Assembly: GCA_910587365.1 (NCBI GenBank)
Contig: CAJUKJ010000005.1
Span: 66,213-130,212 of the forward strand
DNA from: an uncultured Christensenellaceae bacterium
GTDB taxonomy: Bacteria; Bacillota; Clostridia; Christensenellales; Borkfalkiaceae
Reading direction: 5' to 3'
DNA length: 64,000 nucleotides
Shown: positions 31,581-40,343 of the stretch, in pieces
Position numbering within the stretch: the stretch's first letter is position 1
Layout: every line of letters starts with the position of its first letter
Translations under genes and position numbers: made by a program
The notes under the pieces: generated by a model
Databases searched by the model: none
What the model was told of the DNA's origin: nothing
What the model saw: only the letters and a program-made list of their open reading frames with translations

Positions 31581-31884
31581 TTCACAAAAATTTACTTCTA
31601 TTCTGCGAAGTAAATTTTTCGTGATTTGAAAGACGTTGTCTTTCTTGTCGCAATCATAAAGGCAAACTTATTATATAATTTGCACAATAATAATCTGAAA
31701 CTTTTTACAATAAGGTGTGCAAAGCGTCGCTATGCTCGCGTGCGACAATTCAATCTACTGCGCGAACGCAGTGAAGCTTTGCGCACTTTATTATTATTCA
31801 GATGATATGGCGCAAAGGTGCAGGTATGCACAAATTGGGTGCGCTGCGCAAAAGCGTGGTTTTGCTTGCGCCGTTGATAACTCA
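31581..31884 (+). repeat. Family C dispersed repeat, copy 3 (enlarged)
   Basis: Hairpin CACAAAAATTTACTTC..GAAGTAAATTTTTCGTG, then GAAAGAC..GTCTTTC as in copy 1, and at the end GGTGCAGGTATGCACAAATTGGGTGCGC..TTGCGCC. About 110 bp of other palindromic sequence (31690-31800) has been gained in the middle. It fills the gap to prfA. Confidence 0.72.
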
Positions 31885-31902
31885 GATACATACGGAACGC
31901 AT

Positions 31903-32985
31903 ATGGAAAAAGAAAAATTTTTAATAAAACTTGAAGATATTTACAGACGTTACTGCGAGTTGTCGGAAAAATTGAGCGACCCCGCAGTAATTTCCGATAC
32001 GGCGGAATGGACTAAGACGGCAAAGGACCAGGCTGAAATTGCCGAGCCTTCGCAAAAATACGAGGAATATCTTTCAATCGTAAAACAGTTGGGTCAGGCG
32101 CAGGACGCGGTTAAAACCGAAGCCGACCCCGAAATGAAGGAGCTGCTTGAAAGCGAAGTCGAAGACTGTTCCGAGAAAATCCGTACTATCAAGGAAGAGC
32201 TTAAAATTTTGCTCCTTCCCAAGGACAAAAACGACGACAGGAACTGTATAATGGAAATCCGCGGCGGCGCGGGCGGCGAGGAAGCCGCTCTGTTCGCATA
32301 CGAATTGTACAGAATGTATTTGAATTATTGCGAGCATCACCGCTTAAAGGTCGAGGTTGTGGACATTAACGAAACCGAGCTTGGCGGCATTAAGGAAATC
32401 GTTTTAAATATATTCGGCAAAAACGCCTACAAACAGCTTAAATTTGAAAGCGGGGTACACCGCGTACAGCGCGTACCCGAAACCGAGTCGCAGGGACGCG
32501 TCCATACTTCGACGGCTACGGTAGCCGTTCTTCCCGAAGCGGAGGACGTCGAAGTCGAAATTAAGGACGAGGATATCCGCGTGGACGTTTACCGTTCTTC
32601 GGGCGCGGGCGGGCAAAAGGTCAACAAAACCGAAACCGCTATCCGTATCACGCATTTCCCCACGGGCATTGTGGTAACCTGCCAGGATGAAAGAAGCCAG
32701 CTTAAAAACAAGGACAAGGCGTTCAAAGTATTGCGTTCAAGGCTTTACGACTATTATAATTCTCAAAACCAGTCCGCATATGACGAACACCGCAAAAGCT
32801 TGGTCGGGCGCGGCGACAGAAGCGAGCGCATCCGCACCTACAATTTCCCCCAAGGGCGCGTAACCGACCACCGCATAGGACTTTCCCTTTATTCGCTCGA
32901 TACCTTCATAATGGGGGATATCGAGGCTATGACAGAGGCGTTGGCTGTGGCGGAGCGCGAAGCACAGCTCGCAGGCGAGGAGTAA
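31903..32985 (+). CDS. prfA: Peptide chain release factor 1
   Basis: 360 residues from ATG 31903; the frame is open upstream but only through the family C repeat. The stop-codon-reading PxT region is seen in RVPETESQGRVHTSTATVAV, and the catalytic GGQ in RSSGAGGQKVNKTETAIRITH (about 229-249). Reads UAA and UAG. The GGQ is the substrate of the PrmC half of the preceding fusion protein. The RBS is weak (ACGGAA). Confidence 0.96.
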   Translation: MEKEKFLIKLEDIYRRYCELSEKLSDPAVISDTAEWTKTAKDQAEIAEPSQKYEEYLSIVKQLGQAQDAVKTEADPEMKELLESEVEDCSEKIRTIKEELKILLLPKDKNDDRNCIMEIRGGAGGEEAALFAYELYRMYLNYCEHHRLKVEVVDINETELGGIKEIVLNIFGKNAYKQLKFESGVHRVQRVPETESQGRVHTSTATVAVLPEAEDVEVEIKDEDIRVDVYRSSGAGGQKVNKTETAIRITHFPTGIVVTCQDERSQLKNKDKAFKVLRSRLYDYYNSQNQSAYDEHRKSLVGRGDRSERIRTYNFPQGRVTDHRIGLSLYSLDTFIMGDIEAMTEALAVAEREAQLAGEE

Positions 32986-33048
32986 AACCGCGTATATGCG
33001 TCGCAATACTTCGTTTAATAATACTTGCTCGTATTTCGGCGGTTTTGG
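32986..33048 (+). repeat. Family A repeat, short copy (A7)
   Basis: AAAACCGC..GCGGTTTT ends, TATATGCGTCGCAATACTTCG like the 5' half of full copies; the 3' half is shortened (ATACTTGCTCGTATTTC). Confidence 0.6.
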
Positions 33049-33068
33049 ATTTGACGGAAGACGGAGTA

Positions 33069-33097
33069 TTGACAATACGCATATTTTATAGTATAAT
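33069..33097 (+). promoter_or_regulatory. Promoter giving a leaderless transcript of the DtxR-type gene
   Basis: TTGACA (33069-33074), 17 bp, TATAAT (33092-33097). The ATG is at 33104, where transcription itself is expected to start, and there is no Shine-Dalgarno site. Confidence 0.8.
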
Positions 33098-33103
33098 AAA
33101 TTT

Positions 33104-33469
33104 ATGAAACGTAATCAGTCGTCGGAAGACTATTTGGAATGTATTTTGCTTTTATCGCGTGAAAACGAGTTCGTACACAGGGTGGACGTAGCGCGTAAAA
33201 TAGGCGTATCCCAGCCCGCCGTGCAGAAGGCAATTAAAATTTTGCAGACGCAAGGTTTTGTGGAATGCGACGGTCTGCATATCTATCTTACCCCCGACGG
33301 GGAAAGCTATGCAAAGCGCGTCTACGAAAGGCATTGTACGATAACGCGTTTTTTACAGCATTTGGGCGTTAACAGTATAGACGCCTCTGCCGACGCGTGC
33401 GAAATGGAACACGTTTTATCTGACGCAACCTTTGAAGCAATTAAAAAATTTTTAGCGGGTAAAGATTAA
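33104..33469 (+). CDS. DtxR/MntR-family metal-dependent regulator
   Basis: 121 residues. NQSSEDYLECILLLSRENEFVHRVDVARKIGVS is the winged-helix start (first helices) and QPAVQKAIKILQTQGFVECDG the recognition helix and wing; HCTITRFLQHLGV and ACEMEHVLSD are the metal-binding and dimerisation helices, with His and Glu ligands typical of the family. The C-terminal SH3 (FeoA-like) domain of DtxR itself is absent, as in MntR. Placed just before feoA-feoA-feoB, it most likely senses iron and controls them. Probably leaderless. Confidence 0.9.
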   Translation: MKRNQSSEDYLECILLLSRENEFVHRVDVARKIGVSQPAVQKAIKILQTQGFVECDGLHIYLTPDGESYAKRVYERHCTITRFLQHLGVNSIDASADACEMEHVLSDATFEAIKKFLAGKD

Positions 33470-33493
33470 ACCGCTAATTTTTTAGCGAAAAAA

Positions 33494-33578
33494 GTTAATT
33501 TTGGTTAATTTTTAGTTGACAATGATAAAAGTAATGAATATAATAACTTATGTAAAATTAATTCAGGTTAATTTCAGG
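33494..33578 (+). promoter_or_regulatory. feo promoter with repeated TTAATT half-sites
   Basis: TTGACA (33516-33521), 17 bp, TATAAT (33539-33544). GTTAATTTTG/GTTAATTTTTAG stand just before the -35 (33494-33515), and TTAATTCAGG/TTAATTTCAGG follow the -10 (33558-33578), the last one covering the RBS. These direct repeats look like operator sites, probably for the DtxR-type regulator next door. Confidence 0.6.
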
Positions 33579-33586
33579 AGAAATTT

Positions 33587-33799
33587 ATGCCTATACATAT
33601 TGCGCCCGGAAATGTAGAACTAACGATAAGAAAAGTCGGTGCGGACGATAAAACCAAAAAGCATTTGCAGGAGCTTGGAATTTGCGAAGGAAGTAAAATA
33701 ACCCTTCTCTCTTCAAGCGGCGGCAGCGTTATTGTAATTGTCAAAGAAGGCAGGCTTTGCCTTGACAGGACTTTGGCAGGTAAAATTTTAGTGGCGTAA
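33587..33799 (+). CDS. feoA: FeoA-domain protein 1
   Basis: 70 residues. MPIHIAPGNVELTIRKVGAD..KKHLQELGICEGSKITLLSSSGGSVIVIV is a small SH3-like FeoA fold. FeoA proteins interact with the FeoB transporter at the membrane's inner face. First gene of the operon; RBS CAGGAG lies within the possible operator. Confidence 0.88.
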   Translation: MPIHIAPGNVELTIRKVGADDKTKKHLQELGICEGSKITLLSSSGGSVIVIVKEGRLCLDRTLAGKILVA

Positions 33800-33857
33800 A
33801 GCCGCTGAATTTTTTTGATAAAAACTAAACTACGGTTTATTTTATAAAGGAGAAAAT

Positions 33858-34088
33858 ATGTCTAAACTTTTAAGCGAATTTACCGTCGGCGAAAGCGGTA
33901 AAATAAAAGCGGTGACGGGAGAGGGTAAAATACGCAGAAGGCTCTTTGATATGGGCGTAACCCCGGGCGCGGAGCTTATTATGCGTAAAAAGGCACCGCT
34001 GGGCGACCCTATCGAAATAACTATCAGAGGATACGAGCTTACGCTGAGGAAATCGGAAGCGGCGTGTGTGGAAGTAGAAACCGGTTAA
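33858..34088 (+). CDS. feoA: FeoA-domain protein 2
   Basis: 76 residues. GESGKIKAVTGEGKIRRRLFDMGVTPGAELIMRKKAPLGDPIEI and GYELTLRKSEAACVEV follow the FeoA pattern closely, better than the first copy. Two tandem FeoA genes before feoB are common in Clostridia. RBS AAAGGAG. The following gap contains an inverted family C repeat. Confidence 0.93.
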   Translation: MSKLLSEFTVGESGKIKAVTGEGKIRRRLFDMGVTPGAELIMRKKAPLGDPIEITIRGYELTLRKSEAACVEVETG

Positions 34089-34104
34089 TTAACTAAATAA
34101 ATAA

Positions 34105-34290
34105 AAATAAACGTTGCCGCCGAAAATCACACTTTTCGGCAGGCAGACCCAATTTGCGCATACCTGCGCCTCGGCAGTTTGAATTTGTGCGATTATATAA
34201 TAAGTTTGCACTTAAAATCGCACAAAGAAAGGCAGTGCCTTTCAAATCACGGAAATTGTCGCGCGCAGAATAGCGCGACAATTTCGTGAA
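34105..34290 (-). repeat. Family C dispersed repeat, copy 4 (inverted)
   Basis: Read on the minus strand: CACGAAATTGTCGCGC..GCGCGACAATTTCCGTG, GAAAGGC..GCCTTTC, TTGTGCGAT..ATCGCACAA, then GAGGCGCAGGTATGCGCAAATTGGG. Each stem differs from copy 1 at paired positions. Its end adjoins the feoB RBS. Confidence 0.82.
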
Positions 34291-34299
34291 GGAGAAATT

Positions 34300-36603
34300 A
34301 TGAAGATTTTTGCATTGGCAGGCAACCCCAACTGCGGTAAAACAACGTTGTTCAACGCATTGACGGGCGCGACGGCGCACGTCGGCAACTGGCCCGGCGT
34401 TACCGTAGACAAGCGCGACGGCGTATATAAAGGGGGAAGCGAACCCGTAAACATCGTGGACCTTCCCGGTATATATTCGCTTTCGCCCTATACCCCCGAA
34501 GAGGTAATTTCCCGTAATTATATTCTGGACGAACACCCCGACGGCATAATAAATATAGTGGACGCAACCAATTTAGAGCGCAACCTGTATCTTACAACCC
34601 AACTGCTTGAAATCGACGTTCCCGTGATAGTCGCCCTAAATATGATGGACGAAGTGGAAAAGGCGGGCGACAAGATAGACGCAAAGGCACTCGAAAGCGT
34701 TCTCGGCGTACCCGTCGTGGAAATTTCCGCACTCAAATCAAAGGGCATCAAACAGCTTATGGACAGGGCTTTGGCAATGTCCGCCCAACGCAAGGGAACA
34801 ACCGTTTTAAAGGGCGTGCTGGATAAACAGCTTGAAACGGCTTGCGCATATTATGAAGCGGACGAGGTAAAATCCCCCTTGTTCCACGCGGTCAAGCTGC
34901 TTGAAAGCGACGAAATCGAGCTTGAACGCAAGGGCGCGAAGGACGCGCTTGAAAAGGCGTCCTCAGGCGAGGATTTAGAGGCGGTAATTGCCGACGAAAG
35001 ATATAAGTACATATCAACGAACCTTTCTTCGGTCAAGGTAAAAAAGGCTGATAAAGGCGTGCTTACAAAGTCGGATAAAATCGACCGCGTTCTGACGCAC
35101 AGGGTATGGGCAATACCCATATTTATAGTAATATTGTTTTTTGTGTTCCACTTAACCTTTTCGGAAAACCTGTTGTTTTTAAACGGCTTTACCGAAGATA
35201 TGGGCTGGATGCCCTCGCTTGTCGATTTGGGTCTTGCAACCGAAGAGGATGGGGCGAACAATTTCGGCGTCGAAATACTTGCAATTTTCTACGACGGAAC
35301 GGTCTATTCCCCGGGCGTAATACTTACAAACTTTTTGAACTTATTCCTTGACCACATATCCGACGGCATAGTCACTCTTATGGAGAACGGCGGCGCGGCG
35401 GAATGGGCGACGGGGCTTGTAGGCGACGGTATTTTAGGCGGTATATTCGCAGTACTCGGCTTCCTTCCCCAGATACTTACACTGTTCCTGTTCTTCTCTA
35501 TTTTGGAGGACACGGGTTATATGGCGCGTATCGCGTTCGTGCTGGACAGAATTTTCCGTCGTTTCGGGCTTTCGGGCAGGGCGTTTATGCCTATGATAAT
35601 GGGCTTCGGCTGTTCCGTCCCCGCTGCGGTAAACACGCGTACCCTTGCGGACGAAAAGGAGCGGACGGCGACTATCCGCGTAATACCTTTCTTTTCGTGC
35701 GGAGCTAAGCTTCCCATACTTACGGCGGTTGCCGGCGGTATAGTCACGGCTTTCGGCGTGGGCAATGCCGACGTAATAACCTTCGGTATGTACGTTCTCG
35801 GCATATGCGCCGCAATAGTTTGCGTGCTTTTAATGCGCAACACCACGTTAAAGGGCGAAACCCCGCCCTTCATAATGGAGCTGCCCGCATACCATTTACC
35901 CCTGTTTAAAAACTTAATGATACACCTGTGGGATAAGACCAAACACTTCGTTAAAAAAGCGTTTACTATTATCTTCGCATCAACAATAATAATCTGGCTG
36001 TTCTCGCATTTAAGCTGGAACTGGCATTACCTTCCCGACGAGGGAATGCAGAACTCAATTCTTGCCTCAATCGGTATGCTTGTACAGCCGATATTCACGC
36101 CGCTGGGATTCGGTTCGCAGCTCGGACAGTTCGGCTGGGTATTCGCTGTTGCGGCAATTACGGGACTTATCGCAAAGGAAAACGTCATTGCTACCTTTAC
36201 GACTCTCGCGCTTTGCATAGGCGCGTATGCGGGCAACGGCACGGAAGAAGGCATTGAAGAGCTTACGGGTTTAATTACCGTAATCACGGCAGACTCGGGT
36301 ATTTCGCAGGGGCAGTTTATTGCCGCACTCATTGCGTTTATCGCGTTCAATATGACGACAATTCCCTGTTTTGCCGCGTGCGCTACCGCAAAAGCGGAGC
36401 TTCCCAAGGGACAGTTCAAGTGGACGCTTCTCTTCTGGCTTGCTGCAAGCTATATCGTAGGCGCAATTATTTACACGGTAGGAAGCTGGTGGTGGACGTT
36501 GTTCATCTGGGTTGCAGTCATCGCTGCGGTTACGGCTTTAATAGTACTAAGAAACTTAGGTAAATTCGATATAATTTCTATCTTCAAGCGGAGGAAGTCT
36601 TAA
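34300..36603 (+). CDS. feoB: Ferrous iron transporter FeoB
   Basis: 767 residues. Cytoplasmic G domain with GNPNCGKTT (8-16), DLPGIYSLSPYTPEE (about 53-67) and NMMD as G4, a helical GDI-like region (about 165-250), then a membrane half with Gate motifs: GFGCSVPAAVNTRT (about 430) and the later CFAACATAKAE. Imports Fe2+ in a GTP-dependent way. RBS GAAGGAG. It is followed after no gap by a Cys-rich membrane peptide. Confidence 0.96.
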   Translation: MKIFALAGNPNCGKTTLFNALTGATAHVGNWPGVTVDKRDGVYKGGSEPVNIVDLPGIYSLSPYTPEEVISRNYILDEHPDGIINIVDATNLERNLYLTTQLLEIDVPVIVALNMMDEVEKAGDKIDAKALESVLGVPVVEISALKSKGIKQLMDRALAMSAQRKGTTVLKGVLDKQLETACAYYEADEVKSPLFHAVKLLESDEIELERKGAKDALEKASSGEDLEAVIADERYKYISTNLSSVKVKKADKGVLTKSDKIDRVLTHRVWAIPIFIVILFFVFHLTFSENLLFLNGFTEDMGWMPSLVDLGLATEEDGANNFGVEILAIFYDGTVYSPGVILTNFLNLFLDHISDGIVTLMENGGAAEWATGLVGDGILGGIFAVLGFLPQILTLFLFFSILEDTGYMARIAFVLDRIFRRFGLSGRAFMPMIMGFGCSVPAAVNTRTLADEKERTATIRVIPFFSCGAKLPILTAVAGGIVTAFGVGNADVITFGMYVLGICAAIVCVLLMRNTTLKGETPPFIMELPAYHLPLFKNLMIHLWDKTKHFVKKAFTIIFASTIIIWLFSHLSWNWHYLPDEGMQNSILASIGMLVQPIFTPLGFGSQLGQFGWVFAVAAITGLIAKENVIATFTTLALCIGAYAGNGTEEGIEELTGLITVITADSGISQGQFIAALIAFIAFNMTTIPCFAACATAKAELPKGQFKWTLLFWLAASYIVGAIIYTVGSWWWTLFIWVAVIAAVTALIVLRNLGKFDIISIFKRRKS

Positions 36604-36765
36604 ATGGGACCTGTTGATATCGCGGTAATAGTAATAGTCGGCGTTGCCGTAATAGGGGTTGCTGCTTACCTTATCTACCGTAAGGTTAAGCATAAAGGCG
36701 GTTGTGATTGCGGTTGCGGCTGCGAGGGCTGCACAATGTGCGACAAGTCGAAGAAAAGTAAATAA
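36604..36765 (+). CDS. FeoB-associated Cys-rich membrane peptide
   Basis: 53 residues starting directly after the feoB stop (TAAATG). One membrane helix (about 5-24), then a Lys-rich turn and CDCGCGCEGCTMC, six Cys in 13 residues. Such peptides follow feoB in many Firmicutes and may bind iron at the cytoplasmic face, a FeoC-like role; this is inferred. Confidence 0.85.
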   Translation: MGPVDIAVIVIVGVAVIGVAAYLIYRKVKHKGGCDCGCGCEGCTMCDKSKKSK

Positions 36766-36784
36766 AAGTAATAAAACAGTAAAT

Positions 36785-36815
36785 AAAGTCCGCACGCTTT
36801 AAGCGTGCGGACTTT
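36785..36815. terminator. Bidirectional terminator between feo and the transglutaminase-like gene
   Basis: AAAGTCCGCACGCTT pairs perfectly with AAGCGTGCGGACTTT. It serves converging genes ending at 36765 and 36834. Confidence 0.92.
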
Positions 36816-36833
36816 ATTGTCATATATTAGTGA

Positions 36834-39800
36834 TTATTGTTTCTTGCGTTTGAGTATTACTATTACCGCCGCAACTGCCAAGCCGACAACTACCACTACG
36901 GAAACTACTGCTATTACTATTGCAACCGTGTTGTCTTTTTTATCTCCGCCGCCGATATCGCCGGGTGTTCCGACATTAGCTTCGTCATCGTCCTTTCCGT
37001 CATCGGGATCGGGATTAATAACGGGGCCGTCGTCGAAGTCGCCGGGTCTTGTAAATCCGGGACGTTCAACTGCGTCGAGAACGACTTTCAGGGGAGCGAC
37101 GTATTCCAAACCTTTGTCCTCGAAACGTGCGGACGCTTCGTTGGAAATGTACTGAATATCAAGCTCGTTATTAGCTGTAAGTTCGTCGTAGGTTAAAGTA
37201 AGTTTGCCGTCTGCGCCGACTTTTGCGGAAATTTCCTTATCGTTGAGTTTAACGGAATAAATCTTATAGCCTGCGTCGGGGGAAATAGTGTAGGTGCAAC
37301 TTTCGCCCGCTTTAAGCGTTTTTATTTCGCCGTCCTCTTTGCTCAGCTTGCCGCCTCTGCCGTCAATGCTTGCAACGATATTTTTTGTAGTAGCCTTATT
37401 TGCGTCAACCGCCGCTACCATATAGGGGGAGAAGCTGGTAACAGTTGCAATGATGCCCTGTTTGGTTACCACGCAGGGAACTTCTTCGATAATATATTCG
37501 TCGCCCTTAATGTGTTTACGGTGGAAGAGTTTGAATGTTACGCCCTCGTCGCCGGGACCGTATCCTTCGGGGAAGCCGAGCGCGATTTTAACGTAGCTGC
37601 CGTCGGGAATTTTGGGGTACTTGCCGCAAATTTGCAAGTTAATGTCGTAAGTTTCGCTTGCTTTTATATCTTTGGTATCGATGAGTTCATCGTTGCCGTC
37701 AATTCCGTCAAGCATTGCCTGTTCGGTCTTTTTATTGACTGTATCGACTACAAGCATCATCTGGCTTCTTTCCTGCTCGGAGAAGGTGCTGTTTCCTTCT
37801 TCATCCTGGAAATTCATTTCAGAAAGGTCTTCGTTGCTTACAAGCGTAGGCTGTGCGCAGCAGTTGACGTAAAGTCTGCCGTCGTAGTTGAAATATTTGG
37901 GGCAAGCGTTATAAAGTCTTCCGTAAGAAAAACTTACTGCACTGGGTAATTTGTCGGAAGTATAATTTTCAATCTTTATCTCGCCGTTTTCGTCATATAC
38001 GATATTGCCTTTATCGTCGCGCACGGGACGTGTTCTCAATTCGCCCGAACCGATGTTGGTAAAAGTAAAGGTATAATGTTCCATATTATGCTCGTACATA
38101 AGGCTGGGGCAGAATTTGAAAGAGATTGTTCTGTCGCCGTCGAAATGCACAAGTTTGCCGTCTTCAAAAGGAACAAGTCTTGCATACTCCATTGTGTTCG
38201 TGCGGTGCTGCGTCGTAACGGAAATGCCTACTTCTTTATTCTCGTCAAGTATATGAAGTTTTTCCATATAGACGATGTTATAATTTATTGCATGCTTTTC
38301 CGCCATTAAAGGCTTCTCGCTGTTGCGGTCAAGCGTGTTGTCGTTTAAAATATTCTCCACCATTATGGAGGGAGTGGTTTTTTCGCCGTTTACGATAGGA
38401 GCCGGAACGTAAGTACCGTAGCATTCGTTTTGTATAATTTCGGTTGCCGCCGTCATTTTGTCGCCGGGTTCGTCCTTGTAGTCATAAGCGAAGTTAAACT
38501 TTAAGTGAACGTATCCGTCGGGAGCCCACGCAGGTTTATCGGGATGATAATCATCGGGGTTGTAGTCAATATCGGGAGCTTCGTCGAATACCGCGTACTG
38601 AACGTACAGGTTGGAAGCGTTACCGGGCATAGTAACCTGTGTGCCGTCGTCGTCGAGCGCGGGGAACACACCGTTCTGTACGAGGGGAACGAGAGCCTGC
38701 CATACCGTCCAGACAACTTTTTGGGTTTCTGCGTCTATTTTTGCATAGCGCACTGCAAGATACAAATTATCTTCTTCATAAAGTTTCGTAGCACCTTTAC
38801 CGTTATAGCTTACCGTTTCTTTTGTAATATAAACGGGGTTTCCGTAGTTGTCCAACTCGCCGGAGGGGGATTCCTCGTAGTTAATGCTGTAAATAATACC
38901 GTTGGAAGCGGTCTTGCAGCCATAGTTGTATTTAGCGAGCTCGGGATAGACAAGTTCGTAACCGGAAGAAGATATAATGCCTTCCGCAATGTGTTCCTTG
39001 GAGAAAGAAGAACGGCCGACAAGCATATATTTGGTGTTGTTGTTACCCGTGCTGTTCCAGGTTGTATCTACCGCGTACCAGGCACCGCCGTCGCCTTCCG
39101 CGCGCGCCGCTCTCGCAGGTGTTTCGTCTTCAACGGGGTCTTCGAGCCATACGTAGTTCCAGGAATGCGCTTCGCCCTTTTCCGTATATTCGCCTTTGCT
39201 GTTTTTAGCTACCGAGTAGCCGCTTACCACAAGGGTGGGGATATTAAGTTTATCCATAACCGCTTTGTAACCGGTCGAATAGCCCGAGCAAACCGCTTTA
39301 TGGGTAATAAGACTGCCGTATGCAGTGAATATCATAGAAGCGGTAGAAGTACCCGTTTGCTGGTATTCGTCGAGCGCGCCAAAGTCGTATTCGGTGTTTT
39401 CCGCAAAATATTTGTTTACGTATTTTGCCTGCACAACTTCTTTTGCCGTGCCGTAAAGCGCGTTTTCGGAAGCTTCAACGGCTTCCGCCGCTATTTTGTC
39501 AACTTCGGCATTGAACGCCGCAATAGCTTTGTCTACGTCCTCTTCGTTGGTAAAACCGTCGTCGCGGTAAATGTTCGCTTCGCGTCCGCAGTCTAAGTAA
39601 GCCTTGTAAACGCCGCCGCTCCGTCCTGCGCTTATAGTAAGTTTGTAGTAGTCGATGTAGAAAAGTTCGGGGTGGTCGGTCATGTAAGCGTCGCGTCCCG
39701 CGCTGTACGCTTTGGGGACCGTTACGTCGCCGTTTTCTACCCAGCCTTTGATTTGTTCGGAAGTGAGAATATTGTCAAGGGAATATTCCACTTTGCCGTC

Positions 39801-40046
39801 TTTGAAGTCGCCTGATTTGTTCATTTCGTCAAGCACTTGATAGAACTTTTTGGCAAGAGTGTATTCGTTGCCTTTTTCGTCCTTCAAAATGTTGTAAAAA
39901 TAAGCCTTTGCGTCGGGAGCGTTTGACGTTTCTGCATTAGCCGCTTTTGAGAAATCGGTTGCAAGCATACTTGCGCCCGCAAAAAGCGAAATCGCGCAAA
40001 CGGTGCTGAGACCTGCCACGGCTATACTTTTTTTAAGTGTTTTCAT
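36834..40046 (-). CDS. Large secreted, membrane-anchored transglutaminase-like protein
   Basis: 1070 residues. Signal peptide at 1-38 (hydrophobic core, ANAET cleavage region). A transglutaminase/protease-like domain has the triad C253 (KAVCSGYSTGYKAVMDKL), H294 (GEAHSWNYVWL) and D327 (WYAVDTTWN). The middle (about 360-850) is beta-rich and unassigned; residues about 910-990 look like a bacterial repeat (KAGESCTYTISPDAGYKIYSVKLN). An Asp/Gly/Pro-rich spacer precedes a C-terminal membrane helix (about 1041-1065) and KRKKQ. It is therefore outside the cell, anchored at the C-terminus. Substrate unknown; cell-wall or matrix processing are possible. RBS AGGAGG and own promoter. Confidence 0.88.
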   Translation of the reverse strand: MKTLKKSIAVAGLSTVCAISLFAGASMLATDFSKAANAETSNAPDAKAYFYNILKDEKGNEYTLAKKFYQVLDEMNKSGDFKDGKVEYSLDNILTSEQIKGWVENGDVTVPKAYSAGRDAYMTDHPELFYIDYYKLTISAGRSGGVYKAYLDCGREANIYRDDGFTNEEDVDKAIAAFNAEVDKIAAEAVEASENALYGTAKEVVQAKYVNKYFAENTEYDFGALDEYQQTGTSTASMIFTAYGSLITHKAVCSGYSTGYKAVMDKLNIPTLVVSGYSVAKNSKGEYTEKGEAHSWNYVWLEDPVEDETPARAARAEGDGGAWYAVDTTWNSTGNNNTKYMLVGRSSFSKEHIAEGIISSSGYELVYPELAKYNYGCKTASNGIIYSINYEESPSGELDNYGNPVYITKETVSYNGKGATKLYEEDNLYLAVRYAKIDAETQKVVWTVWQALVPLVQNGVFPALDDDGTQVTMPGNASNLYVQYAVFDEAPDIDYNPDDYHPDKPAWAPDGYVHLKFNFAYDYKDEPGDKMTAATEIIQNECYGTYVPAPIVNGEKTTPSIMVENILNDNTLDRNSEKPLMAEKHAINYNIVYMEKLHILDENKEVGISVTTQHRTNTMEYARLVPFEDGKLVHFDGDRTISFKFCPSLMYEHNMEHYTFTFTNIGSGELRTRPVRDDKGNIVYDENGEIKIENYTSDKLPSAVSFSYGRLYNACPKYFNYDGRLYVNCCAQPTLVSNEDLSEMNFQDEEGNSTFSEQERSQMMLVVDTVNKKTEQAMLDGIDGNDELIDTKDIKASETYDINLQICGKYPKIPDGSYVKIALGFPEGYGPGDEGVTFKLFHRKHIKGDEYIIEEVPCVVTKQGIIATVTSFSPYMVAAVDANKATTKNIVASIDGRGGKLSKEDGEIKTLKAGESCTYTISPDAGYKIYSVKLNDKEISAKVGADGKLTLTYDELTANNELDIQYISNEASARFEDKGLEYVAPLKVVLDAVERPGFTRPGDFDDGPVINPDPDDGKDDDEANVGTPGDIGGGDKKDNTVAIVIAVVSVVVVVGLAVAAVIVILKRKKQ

Positions 40047-40130
40047 AAAACCTCCTATCGTTTATTTTGCTTTGCCGCACACGTGCATTATATAATATGT
40101 AATATGCGGCGAGCCGAACGATATGTATAG

Positions 40131-40159
40131 TTTATATTATATCAATCGCGATTTGTCAA
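40131..40159 (-). promoter_or_regulatory. Promoter for the transglutaminase-like gene
   Basis: On the minus strand TTGACA (40159-40154), 17 bp, TATAAA (40136-40131); leader of about 80 nt with the palindrome CGGCGAGCCG-like region. Confidence 0.7.
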
Positions 40160-40265
40160 GTGTTTTAACGTATTTTCTTTTTTAGTGCCTTTTGCTCATT
40201 TTTTGTTAAAATAGGCAGTTTTGCGTTTTTTAAGTACTTTTAACGCATTTATCGGTTTCAAATAT

Positions 40266-40294
40266 TTGCAAATATATTGCCGTTCGGTTATAAT
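40266..40294 (+). promoter_or_regulatory. Promoter for the aminotransferase gene
   Basis: TTGCAA (40266-40271), 17 bp, TATAAT (40289-40294). Confidence 0.7.
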
Positions 40295-40343
40295 TAATTG
40301 GAATAGTAAACTATTTTTAATACACGAAAGGAGAAATTGTCAT

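Noticed and set aside
31717..31902. 62-residue N-terminal extension of RF1
   Set aside because: The segment is a family C repeat; standard RF1 start (EKEKFLIKLEDI) is at 31903.
38505..39596. 363-residue plus-strand frame inside the transglutaminase-like gene
   Set aside because: Antisense shadow of a gene with clear signal peptide, triad and membrane anchor; composition is not protein-like.
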